A stretch of DNA of 33,095 bases, from positions 1-33,095 of the forward strand of contig JANQMF010000191.1 of NCBI GenBank assembly GCA_028280225.1, in the 5' to 3' direction. This DNA is from Pseudomonadales bacterium. Its GTDB lineage: Bacteria > Pseudomonadota > Gammaproteobacteria > Pseudomonadales > Azotimanducaceae. A program made the position numbers and the translations under genes. Below the pieces are notes generated by a model, which did not search any database, was not told the DNA's origin, and saw only the letters and a program-made list of their open reading frames with translations. Positions 9,287-16,733 of the stretch are shown here, piece after piece (the stretch's first letter is position 1; the number at the start of each line of letters is the position of its first letter).

Positions 9287-10360
9287 GTGCAAAAGATGTA
9301 TAAGGTACTTGCTTTAGGCGCTTCATACGGCTCTGTCTTGGGCGCAAAATTGTCTCTGGCTGGCCATGACGTGACCTTTGTGTGTTTGGCGGACGAGGCT
9401 GAACTGATCAATTGTGACGGCATTCACGTGCGTTTCCCCATGCCCGATGGGGGTGACCCCCAACAGTTGTGTTCCCGAAATCTGCCCGGTAGAGTCAACG
9501 CCTGTCTGCCCGGCGAGGCGGATCCCGCGGAATTTGATCTGATCCTGCTGGCCATGCAGGAACCCCAGCTGGCCCACCCGGATCTGCAGGCCCTGCTCAG
9601 CCGGATCGGCCGGGCACGCGTACCCTGTCTTTCCATCATGAACATGCCGCCACTCCCCTTTATGCAGCGTTTGCCGGGGATCGACACCCGGGGTTTGGAA
9701 TCTTGTTATACCCAGCCTTCGGTTTGGCAAGACATCGACCCTCAACTGATTACCCATAGTGCCGCTGATCCTCAGGCGGTGCGCACCCCGGGTAAACCCC
9801 TTAATGTGCTACAGGTCAAATTGGCCAGTAATTTCAAAGTGGCCGACTTTCCACAGCCCGAGGCGGCAAAAATGTTGGCCACTATTGCCAACAGCATCAC
9901 TACCACCAGCCAGGGTGCATGCAGCTTATCCCCCGGCCGTGAATTGCCCGTGCACCTGAAAGTAAATCCTGCCCAGATGATTGCGCTGTCAAAATGGCCC
10001 ATGCTGATTACGGGCAACTATCGCTGCATTACCGCTCAGGGTATCCGTTCAATCGAAGACGCGGTCCACAGTAACCTGACAACCTCCCGGGAAATTTACA
10101 ACTGGGTATTGAACTTGTGTAAGGCCATGGGCGCGGACCGCCGGATATTGATACCCTTTGGACCTTACGCCAAGGCTGCACACAAACTGCAAGCGCCTTC
10201 TTCCGCGGCCCGGGCGCTGAACAATGGTGTGAAGCATATCGAACGGGTGGACAAACTGGTACAAATGCTGGGCACAAGCATGGACATGCGCTGTGCCGCA
10301 GTGGATAAAATTGTCGAAAGAATTGATCAGCAACTCGCCGCTAATCGCCAAGCCGCCTGA
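9287..10360 (+). CDS. Ketopantoate-reductase-like NAD(P)-binding protein
   Basis: A 357-residue protein starting with a Rossmann motif (VLALGASYGSVLGAKLSLAG) in the style of the PanE/ApbA superfamily. The middle and C-terminal parts match the length of the helical reductase domain but do not show PanE motifs that I recognise, so a true ketopantoate reductase is unlikely. It starts at GTG 9287 or ATG 9296; neither has a good ribosome-binding site. TAGAAT at 9263-9268 is a good -10 element. The gene lies 13 bases before the LpxL-like gene and probably shares its transcript. A role in lipid or polyketide metabolism is inference from this neighbour. Confidence 0.6.
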   Translation: MQKMYKVLALGASYGSVLGAKLSLAGHDVTFVCLADEAELINCDGIHVRFPMPDGGDPQQLCSRNLPGRVNACLPGEADPAEFDLILLAMQEPQLAHPDLQALLSRIGRARVPCLSIMNMPPLPFMQRLPGIDTRGLESCYTQPSVWQDIDPQLITHSAADPQAVRTPGKPLNVLQVKLASNFKVADFPQPEAAKMLATIANSITTTSQGACSLSPGRELPVHLKVNPAQMIALSKWPMLITGNYRCITAQGIRSIEDAVHSNLTTSREIYNWVLNLCKAMGADRRILIPFGPYAKAAHKLQAPSSAARALNNGVKHIERVDKLVQMLGTSMDMRCAAVDKIVERIDQQLAANRQAA

Positions 10361-10373
10361 TTCGTGAACACAG

Positions 10374-11330
10374 ATGTCAGAAGTCCACGCCGAAACACAG
10401 GGATGGATTAACGCTGACGACGTCCGCCGTGGTGCCGACTGGGTGGCGGGGTACACCCTGCTCAGCCTTATCCCCAGAAAATACGCCCACCGTTTATTTG
10501 TCCGCCTCCGCACGCAAATGGCCGGCACACGGGAAGGTCTGGACCACAACCTCAAACAGGTTGTCAACAACGCTCTGGGTGAGGTCCCGCCGGCAAGGTT
10601 AACGGAAATTGGACGCCAGCGGTTCCGCATCAGCTCAGAGAACCGATGGGCAACCTGGAGCGCCAGCCGCAGGGCGGACTGGCCGGTGCGCACCGAAGTC
10701 GCGGGCCTTGAGCATGCCACCGCCGCCTTGTCGGCAGGCCGCGGCATAGTATTTTGGGGTATGTCCTTTTGCGGCACCCTGTTTCCGAAAATTGCGCTGC
10801 AACGCGCAGGCATCAAGCTGGTGCAACTGTCCACCACGGACCACGCGGTAGGCTTTCCACTCACCAAGTTCCGCTGGCGTGTTCTGGCACCCGCCTATTG
10901 CCTGGCGGAAAACCGCTATCTTGAGCGCAGAATCTATATGCCCGATAACGGCAGCACGGCCTATCTGAAAGATATTGGCAAGCTGCTGAAGCACCGGGGC
11001 GCCATCTGGATCGCTGCGGAACGGCGTAATGCAACCAACCCGGTATCAGCCAATTTTCTGGGACGGCAAGCACCCTTCCCTCCCGGAGGGCCGGTACTGG
11101 CTTTCCGCAACAACGCTGCGCTTATCCCCGCTTACACCGAGCGCTTAGACACATTTCACTACCGGCTTACTCTGCTGCCCCCTATCGAACGGGTACCGGA
11201 TCTTTCGGTTAAGGCGGCCACCCAAGCAGCCACCGAGGTATTTGCTCAACACTTGGAAAAACAGGTGCTGGCTGATCCCGGCAGTTGGGATTGGAATTCC
11301 TGGGTCAAACACCTGCCGCCTCGGGGATAA
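10374..11330 (+). CDS. LpxL/HtrB-like lysophospholipid acyltransferase homologue, catalytic motif not conserved
   Basis: A 318-residue protein with the overall layout of the LpxL/HtrB acyltransferases that add secondary acyl chains to lipid A: an N-terminal segment with a hydrophobic stretch, a central core and a PGSWDW-like ending. In this family the active site is H-x4-D/E in a G-x-H-F-G-N-W-E context. The corresponding stretch here reads GIVFWGMSFCGTLF, with Ser in place of His and no acidic residue at the right spacing. It may be inactive, may use another mechanism, or may only bind lipids. It is probably co-transcribed with the reductase-like gene and lies upstream of plcP. Confidence 0.62.
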   Translation: MSEVHAETQGWINADDVRRGADWVAGYTLLSLIPRKYAHRLFVRLRTQMAGTREGLDHNLKQVVNNALGEVPPARLTEIGRQRFRISSENRWATWSASRRADWPVRTEVAGLEHATAALSAGRGIVFWGMSFCGTLFPKIALQRAGIKLVQLSTTDHAVGFPLTKFRWRVLAPAYCLAENRYLERRIYMPDNGSTAYLKDIGKLLKHRGAIWIAAERRNATNPVSANFLGRQAPFPPGGPVLAFRNNAALIPAYTERLDTFHYRLTLLPPIERVPDLSVKAATQAATEVFAQHLEKQVLADPGSWDWNSWVKHLPPRG

Positions 11331-11442
11331 ACCCTTACCCGTTCGCACAACAAGCCACCCAACGGACAGGCAAGCTACACGGCTTAAATATCCGCCAAAA
11401 GATCCCTTCCTTCAGACATAACCGTTAGAATCAGAATAGCGG

Positions 11443-11482
11443 CTTTAACAAAAAGTTCATTAAAACGTAACCTGAATGGAAC
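11443..11482 (+). promoter_or_regulatory. Tandem Pho-box-like array upstream of plcP
   Basis: Four 7-bp half-sites lie at an exact 11-bp period: CTTTAAC (11443), AGTTCAT (11454), ACGTAAC (11465) and ATGGAAC (11476), with mostly A/T-rich 4-bp spacers. The PhoB consensus half-site is CTGTCAT, with CTGTAAC a frequent variant; individual matches here are 4 to 6 of 7. TATAAA at 11499-11504 could be the -10 element. It suggests induction of plcP-agt by phosphate starvation. Confidence 0.6.
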
Positions 11483-11524
11483 AAAGGACAATTAGTGTTA
11501 TAAAAACAGACAGAGATTAAAAGT

Positions 11525-12322
11525 TTGAAAGAGATCGAAGACCGGCAGAAAACCTACTACCGAACCATCTTCCTTTCCGATATCCATCTTGGCACCAGGG
11601 GCTGCAAAGCTGAAAGTCTGGTCAACTTCCTCCAGCACCACACCTGTGACCGGCTGGTGTTAGTCGGCGACATTATAGACGGATGGCGCATGAAGTCCGG
11701 GATTTACTGGCCTCAAGCACATACCAACGTGCTGCGGCGCTTTCTGACCCTGACCAAGCGCGGCACCGAAGTCATTTATGTCACCGGCAATCATGACGAA
11801 TTTCTGCGCCGTTACAGCGGCATTGAACTTGGCAATCTGAAAATTGTGGATAAGTTTGTTCACCGCACCGCCGACGACCGTTCCTGTCTCGTGGTACACG
11901 GCGACGAATTTGATGTGGTTACACGTTATCACCGCTGGATTGCCTGGTTGGGTGATATCGGCTATACCTTACTTCTGGAGTTAAACCGCGCTTTCAACCA
12001 TATTCGTTCTAAGCTGGGTTATGGCTACTGGTCTCTTTCAGCCTGGGTTAAACACCGGGTTAAACGCGCGGTTAATTACATCGGCGATTTCGAAACCGCG
12101 GTGGTCAAGTCCAGCGAGGGCGGTTACGACGCGGTCATTTGCGGCCACATCCACCACGCGGAAATACGCGACATAAACGGGGTGTGCTATATGAATTGTG
12201 GTGATTGGGTGGAAAGCTGCACCGCTCTGGTGGAAAACAGCCACGGGCGTTTCGAAATTATCCACTGGGAAGAGCAGCGCGCACAAAAAATCAGCGAACT
12301 TCCACGCAGAATCAGCGCATGA
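11525..12322 (+). CDS. plcP: PlcP-type metallophosphoesterase (phospholipase C for lipid remodelling)
   Basis: A 265-residue calcineurin-like phosphoesterase with the dimetal site intact: D19-x-H21, G48-D49, G88-N89-H90-D91, H125-G126 and G207-H208-x-H210. This subfamily is often labelled UDP-2,3-diacylglucosamine hydrolase. In Sinorhizobium and marine heterotrophs the PlcP members are known to cleave phospholipids to diacylglycerol when phosphate is scarce. PlcP is preferred over LpxH because the stop overlaps the start of an Agt-type glycosyltransferase, the known partner, and because a Pho-box array lies upstream. No signal peptide; it should act at the cytoplasmic face of the inner membrane. 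The start appears to be TTG at 11525, as no ATG occurs before the DIH motif. Confidence 0.82.
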   Translation: MKEIEDRQKTYYRTIFLSDIHLGTRGCKAESLVNFLQHHTCDRLVLVGDIIDGWRMKSGIYWPQAHTNVLRRFLTLTKRGTEVIYVTGNHDEFLRRYSGIELGNLKIVDKFVHRTADDRSCLVVHGDEFDVVTRYHRWIAWLGDIGYTLLLELNRAFNHIRSKLGYGYWSLSAWVKHRVKRAVNYIGDFETAVVKSSEGGYDAVICGHIHHAEIRDINGVCYMNCGDWVESCTALVENSHGRFEIIHWEEQRAQKISELPRRISA

Positions 12323-13392
12323 GCGGCCAGTCCCCAACCAAACGCCTGTTGATCGTCACCGACGCCTGGCTGCCGCAGACCAACGGCGTGGTCACCACCT
12401 GGCAGCAGATTGTTTCCCGGCTACCCGGTTTTGGTATTGAGCCCTTTGTCATTGAACCCGCTCAATTTCGCACCATGCCCATGCCCGGCTACGGGGAAAT
12501 AAAACTTGCCATCAATCCGTGGAAGCTGGGCCAGATGGCGGTGGAGGTTGACCCGGACGCGGTGCATATCGTTACCGAAGGCCCCCTGGGCGTAGCAGCA
12601 AGGCAATGGTGCCTGAGCACCAACAGGCCTTTTACAACATCGGTACACACCAAGTTTCCCGAATATATTGCAGACCGCTCACCCCTGTCACCATCCGCGG
12701 GTTATGCTTTTTTGCGTTGGTTTCACCGCCACGCAACCACGGTGCTGGCCATGAGCCCTTCCCACGCGGAAGAACTGGGCAGCCGGGGCATTAACAACAT
12801 ATCCGTATGGTTGGGGGGTGTGGACACCCAGCGCTTCCATCCGGCAAGCCACACCCGGCGGCCGCGCCCTCAGCTACTGTATGTGGGCCGGGTTGCCATA
12901 GAAAAGAACCTTCGCGACTTTTTGCAGTTGGATATCGAGGCTGACAAAGTGATTGTCGGCGATGGACCGGCACGGGTCAGTCTGCAAAAAGAATTTCCCG
13001 ACGCACAATGGATGGGATATCAATTTGGTGATGCCCTCACCCAGGCTTATGCCCAGGCTGATGTGCTGGTCTTTCCCAGCAAAACCGATACCTATGGGCT
13101 GGTGATGCTAGAAGCCAATGCCTGCGGCACACCAGTTGCCGCTTACAATGTCACAGGGCCAAAGGATGTCATCAGACACGGGGTCAACGGCTATCTGGAC
13201 AGCAATATCAAACAAGCCATATTCGGCGCGTTAAAGCTTTCCCGGGAAAACTGCCGCCAATTCGCCATGACCCGCAACTGGGATGCCACCACTGCCCAAT
13301 TCACCTCGTATATAACCGGTGGTCAGGATCAACGCGCTATGCTGGCAACAGGCAATGCCCTCAACCGCTTTGTCGAGGCCCGCCTGCCCTGA
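12319..13392 (+). CDS. agt: GT4-type glycosyltransferase, probably diacylglycerol glycosyltransferase (Agt-like)
   Basis: A 357-residue GT-B glycosyltransferase. The N-terminal acceptor domain begins LLIVTDAWLPQTNGV; the C-terminal donor domain contains YVGRVAIEKN, VGDGPAR and the PSKTDTYGLVMLEANACG motif, followed by VTGPKDVI. In marine bacteria Agt uses UDP-glucose or UDP-glucuronate and PlcP-derived diacylglycerol to make glycolipids that replace phospholipids. The frame runs back to 12205, but ATG 12319 overlaps the plcP stop (ATGA), which implies coupled translation. The 3' end overlaps the convergent hydroxylase gene by 64 bp. The sugar donor cannot be told from sequence. Confidence 0.8.
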   Translation: MSGQSPTKRLLIVTDAWLPQTNGVVTTWQQIVSRLPGFGIEPFVIEPAQFRTMPMPGYGEIKLAINPWKLGQMAVEVDPDAVHIVTEGPLGVAARQWCLSTNRPFTTSVHTKFPEYIADRSPLSPSAGYAFLRWFHRHATTVLAMSPSHAEELGSRGINNISVWLGGVDTQRFHPASHTRRPRPQLLYVGRVAIEKNLRDFLQLDIEADKVIVGDGPARVSLQKEFPDAQWMGYQFGDALTQAYAQADVLVFPSKTDTYGLVMLEANACGTPVAAYNVTGPKDVIRHGVNGYLDSNIKQAIFGALKLSRENCRQFAMTRNWDATTAQFTSYITGGQDQRAMLATGNALNRFVEARLP

Positions 13393-14246
13393 TGGGGCCA
13401 ATCCGGCGCGCAGAACAGATGGCGCACCCTGGTTTGCCAATCTTCCGCTTGCTGTAAGTCCCGCCACAGGGCAGTGTATTCATGCAATACCGCCTCCCGT
13501 AGTGAAACATCCCCCAATGGCCGGGTCAGGCCATAGCGGCAGGGATCGTCCTCGGCTTCGCTGACAAAGGTACCGAAGAGGCGATCCCAGATGATCAAAA
13601 CGCCACCGTGGTTGGCATCTAAGTATCTTGGGTTACGGGCATGATGAACCCGGTGGTGGGAAGGCGTGTTAAAGAAAAATTCGATCACCTTCGGCAGCCG
13701 GCCAAAGAAAGGTGAGTGCAACCAGAATTGATAAAACAGACTGATCACCATGACAATCAGGATCATGCCCGCGTCAAATCCCAGCAGCGGAATCCACAGC
13801 CAAAACGACATGCGGGTAAGGCGCTCCCCCACCCCGGCCCGGATCGCGGTAGCCAGATTAAGGTTGTTGGCGGAATGATGGTTAACATGCCCCGCCCACA
13901 GTATTCGCACCTGATGGCTTAGGCGATGCCACCAGTAAAAGGCAAAGTCGTCCAGCAGGAACAGTAACAACCAGGCCCACCATTGCCGCTCAACCACATC
14001 ACGCAATGGCGAGATATCATGCAGCAAAATCATTGCAAAAACCGCCAGTTGGCGTGGCAACCACTCAACCGCTGCCGCCACCAGCATAAGGCCAAAGGAT
14101 GTGCGTACCTCAGCAAGATTATAGGTATGTACCCTGCGGCGGTGGGCAACCCAAGCCTCCACGGCGATGGCCACCATAAAGACACCAAAGCCGAAGACAA
14201 TCAGCTCATCAGCGACCACTTCTTCGAACCAGGCGCCCATATCCAT
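13329..14246 (-). CDS. Sterol desaturase/fatty acid hydroxylase superfamily membrane protein
   Basis: A 305-residue integral membrane di-iron hydroxylase with the eight-histidine pattern: H107-x3-H111, H120-x2-H123-H124, H177 and H198-x2-H201-H202. Several hydrophobic segments span the first 100 residues and 150-175. Known relatives hydroxylate fatty acyl chains, sterols, alkylglycerols or ornithine lipids (OlsE). Its ATG overlaps the stop of the upstream aminotransferase-fusion gene (TGATG), so the two products are made together, presumably from the Pho-box promoter near 16.6 kb. An acyl or head group of a phosphorus-free lipid is the inferred substrate. The C-terminal 60 residues are basic and unlike the rest of the family. 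Confidence 0.87.
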   Translation of the reverse strand: MDMGAWFEEVVADELIVFGFGVFMVAIAVEAWVAHRRRVHTYNLAEVRTSFGLMLVAAAVEWLPRQLAVFAMILLHDISPLRDVVERQWWAWLLLFLLDDFAFYWWHRLSHQVRILWAGHVNHHSANNLNLATAIRAGVGERLTRMSFWLWIPLLGFDAGMILIVMVISLFYQFWLHSPFFGRLPKVIEFFFNTPSHHRVHHARNPRYLDANHGGVLIIWDRLFGTFVSEAEDDPCRYGLTRPLGDVSLREAVLHEYTALWRDLQQAEDWQTRVRHLFCAPDWPHQGRRASTKRLRALPVASIAR

Positions 14247-16453
14247 CAGTTGCGGCTGGGCAAGGCACTTGGGAGATAGGCCTTAATATCCGTAAACGGG
14301 TCGGTGATGAGTTTAACAAACCAAACCAACGCATTGCGTATGCCATACTGGAATATCAGACGGATCACCCGCCCGGTGATAACTATGACGGTAAAGATCA
14401 GCCAGTGTTCAGCGGTTAATGCCGCCATCTCTTCCAGGGCTTGCCGGCTGAACGAGGGTAACATGACCGCATGCACCACGGGGATCAGGATAAAACCCAG
14501 CACAATTACGGTTTTACTGCGTGTATCAAACCCCAGCAAAAGCTGTTCTTTATCATGACAGGGCGGCTCGATCAGCGCATGCCCCGCCTGGCGGAGAAAT
14601 AGCGCCCCCAGCCCCAGCCACATGGCCAGGGACAAATCGAAGAAGATCAACACATAACAAACGATAAAGACGCTTGAACTGATTAAGTGAAAGAACTGGT
14701 TTGTTCTGTCAGAGTGTGAAGCAATGTGGTCATCATGTTTTCGACGCATGACCTCTGCATAAAATGTGCGTATGGGTTCAGGCAACGCAACGATGCTCTT
14801 TATCATATCTTTTACCAATCGTTGTTGAATGTGTTTGCTTTGGTTGGGGTGTTCCGTGGGGTCCAGCCACCATCCATCCTGCAACATATTGACGGCTGCA
14901 CTCTTGATCTTTGCACGCAACTCGACAAAATCTTTTTCCGTAAAGTCCAGGCTGATCAGACAGCGGCCGGTTCCCACCCAGCTTAAGTTGATACCACTGG
15001 CACGCAGGTAGTACTGCAACATCCAGTTGTAGCGGCTGGGTTGGGTAAATTCAAAGGTAAAAATGGTACTTAACGAGACTACCTTCAGCGGCAGACCGGC
15101 CCGCGCCAGATCTTCGTTTACCTGTTCCGCCCACAGCCGTGTGCGCCGGGCAACGGTTTCGTACAGGTGATCAGCCTCAGCGGACTCCACCCATTTGAGG
15201 AATTCGTGCATGGCACCCATGGCATGCGGGTAACCGGAAAATGTCCCCACCACGTAGGATATGCGCATGGGCCGGTCCGGATCGAACCTGCGCATCAACC
15301 CACTACGGCCGCACACCACGCCAATAGGTAAACCCGCCGCGAGGGTCTTGCCGTAGACCACCATGTCCGCCTGCACCCCATAAAACGCCTGCGCGCCCCC
15401 TGGAGCGAGGCGAAAGCCGCTGTAAACCTCATCGAATATCAGCGGGATCTGACACTCGGTACACACCTGCCGAAGGGCGCTTAACCACTGTCCATATTGA
15501 TCTGTGGCACCATCCGCCTTGCGCACGTCACTGGACAACAATACCGCATCGTTAGGCGGCGGCGAATTCGGATTGAACGACTGAACCGGATTCACCATTA
15601 CCCCGGCCACTTCCCGGGCCCGGGCGCGAATAGCCCGCAGCGAAGTAACATTCATTTCTTTTAAGACCAGGCAGTCACCAATTGACCGCTCACTGCCCAG
15701 ACCCGGTTGTACACCATCCCACCAGCCGTGATAAGAACCAGAAAATGTCACAATTTTCTCGCGCCGGGTGTTAAACCGTGCCAGACGCACCGCAGCCATA
15801 ACTGCCTCGGTTCCGCTGACGTGGTACGACACCTCATCCTGCCCGGATATACGCTTTAAGCGGCGGGTGTTGTCCAACACCAGTTCGTGCATGGGCCCCA
15901 GCACCGGACCCAACTGCTCCACGCGCTCAGCTCCGGCTTTTAACCATTGTTTGTAGCGCTCGTACCCCGCGACATTCACCCCATAAGAACCGCTGACATC
16001 CAACAGCGCATTACCATCCAGGTCAATAATCCGCGGCCCCTCGGTCTGGTTGGCCACCACGCCGACATTCATCTGCTCGCGCATATAACGGGCAAAGGGA
16101 AAGGGTACCCGATTGGCATCAAAGAAACGCAAATCACTTAAGCTGCCTTGTAAATCCTTAATGGTTTGGTGATACGTATCGCTGACACCGGTAAGCGCCC
16201 GGCGCAATTCAGAAAATCCACGTTTGCGTTTTTCCACCCATTCGTCCGGCGCACCATCCGCGGAAAAGAAGTTGTCCTCGTTGTAATCATTGGTGCCAAC
16301 CAGGTGGGACAGCCAGCGTGAAGCCCGGGGGGTAATGGCCAGCGCAGGCAGGGTCAGCAATCTGTTGATAGTTCTATATATGTGCACAACAAGAACAATG
16401 GTGGCAAGGGCAACACATATATAAAGAATCACAGGAGGGATTGTGGTGAACAT
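14246..16453 (-). CDS. Membrane-anchored class III aminotransferase fused to C-terminal membrane domain (Mpo1-like motifs)
   Basis: A 735-residue fusion. Residues 7-26 form an N-terminal transmembrane helix. Residues about 110-530 are a glutamate-1-semialdehyde-aminomutase-like PLP enzyme with SGTEAV (213-218), YHGWWDG (241-247), DEVYSGFR (341-348) and the PLP lysine K369 in YGKTLAAGLP. Residues about 575-735 hold three or four hydrophobic segments and the motifs H580-x4-N585-x3-H589 and RQAGHALIEP (H625, E629). These resemble the DUF962/Mpo1 family, whose yeast member is an iron dioxygenase acting on 2-hydroxy fatty acids. It is not HemL: the length, anchor and fusion all differ. It is coupled to the hydroxylase and preceded by a Pho-box array, so an amino-lipid substrate is my inference. 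Confidence 0.8.
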   Translation of the reverse strand: MFTTIPPVILYICVALATIVLVVHIYRTINRLLTLPALAITPRASRWLSHLVGTNDYNEDNFFSADGAPDEWVEKRKRGFSELRRALTGVSDTYHQTIKDLQGSLSDLRFFDANRVPFPFARYMREQMNVGVVANQTEGPRIIDLDGNALLDVSGSYGVNVAGYERYKQWLKAGAERVEQLGPVLGPMHELVLDNTRRLKRISGQDEVSYHVSGTEAVMAAVRLARFNTRREKIVTFSGSYHGWWDGVQPGLGSERSIGDCLVLKEMNVTSLRAIRARAREVAGVMVNPVQSFNPNSPPPNDAVLLSSDVRKADGATDQYGQWLSALRQVCTECQIPLIFDEVYSGFRLAPGGAQAFYGVQADMVVYGKTLAAGLPIGVVCGRSGLMRRFDPDRPMRISYVVGTFSGYPHAMGAMHEFLKWVESAEADHLYETVARRTRLWAEQVNEDLARAGLPLKVVSLSTIFTFEFTQPSRYNWMLQYYLRASGINLSWVGTGRCLISLDFTEKDFVELRAKIKSAAVNMLQDGWWLDPTEHPNQSKHIQQRLVKDMIKSIVALPEPIRTFYAEVMRRKHDDHIASHSDRTNQFFHLISSSVFIVCYVLIFFDLSLAMWLGLGALFLRQAGHALIEPPCHDKEQLLLGFDTRSKTVIVLGFILIPVVHAVMLPSFSRQALEEMAALTAEHWLIFTVIVITGRVIRLIFQYGIRNALVWFVKLITDPFTDIKAYLPSALPSRN

Positions 16454-16558
16454 ATTACGCCCCTATCTTGTGAACTTAACTTAAAGCGGTGAACTATTCC
16501 CGAACGCTGCCGCCAACAACGTTCTCTATCTGACTGGTATAGCAGGATTTCCCTTAAA

Positions 16559-16572
16559 CTGTGGGTCCACAG
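16559..16572. repeat. Short inverted repeat between promoter and aminotransferase start
   Basis: The arms CTGTGG and CCACAG are separated by two bases. It lies in the 5' leader of the aminotransferase transcript, downstream of the Pho-box array. It could be a small hairpin or a second operator; it has no U-run. Confidence 0.3.
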
Positions 16573-16600
16573 CCAGCCGCACGCAAAATAAAATGTAATT

Positions 16601-16629
16601 ATGTCAGATAGGTGACATTTTGGTTATGT
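16601..16629 (-). promoter_or_regulatory. Pho-box-like array upstream of the aminotransferase/hydroxylase operon
   Basis: Read on the minus strand, half-sites ACATAAC (16629-16623), ATGTCAC (16618-16612) and CTGACAT (16607-16601) follow each other at an exact 11-bp period. The last two together match the PhoB consensus at 14 of 18 positions. TATTTT (16590-16585) begins ten bases further on, the usual distance of the -10 element in PhoB-activated promoters. The same bases also form a palindrome (ATGTCA, six bases, TGACAT), so a dimeric repressor is the alternative reading. Confidence 0.62.
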
Positions 16630-16733
16630 ATTATTACAACCACGTTTTCTTAGACGCGAGCAACCGCACCTTTCACCGATGCGGTTGCGCGCCCAAACGT
16701 ACTTTTTTAGCTGAACAGGACAGTATCTAACGG

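Noticed and set aside
11525-12322. Reading the metallophosphoesterase as LpxH (lipid A biosynthesis)
   Set aside because: Overlap with an Agt-type glycosyltransferase and a Pho-box array upstream fit PlcP better; not proven.
14246-16453. Reading the aminotransferase as HemL (haem biosynthesis)
   Set aside because: Length of 735 residues, N-terminal anchor and C-terminal membrane domain do not fit HemL, and no haem genes are nearby.
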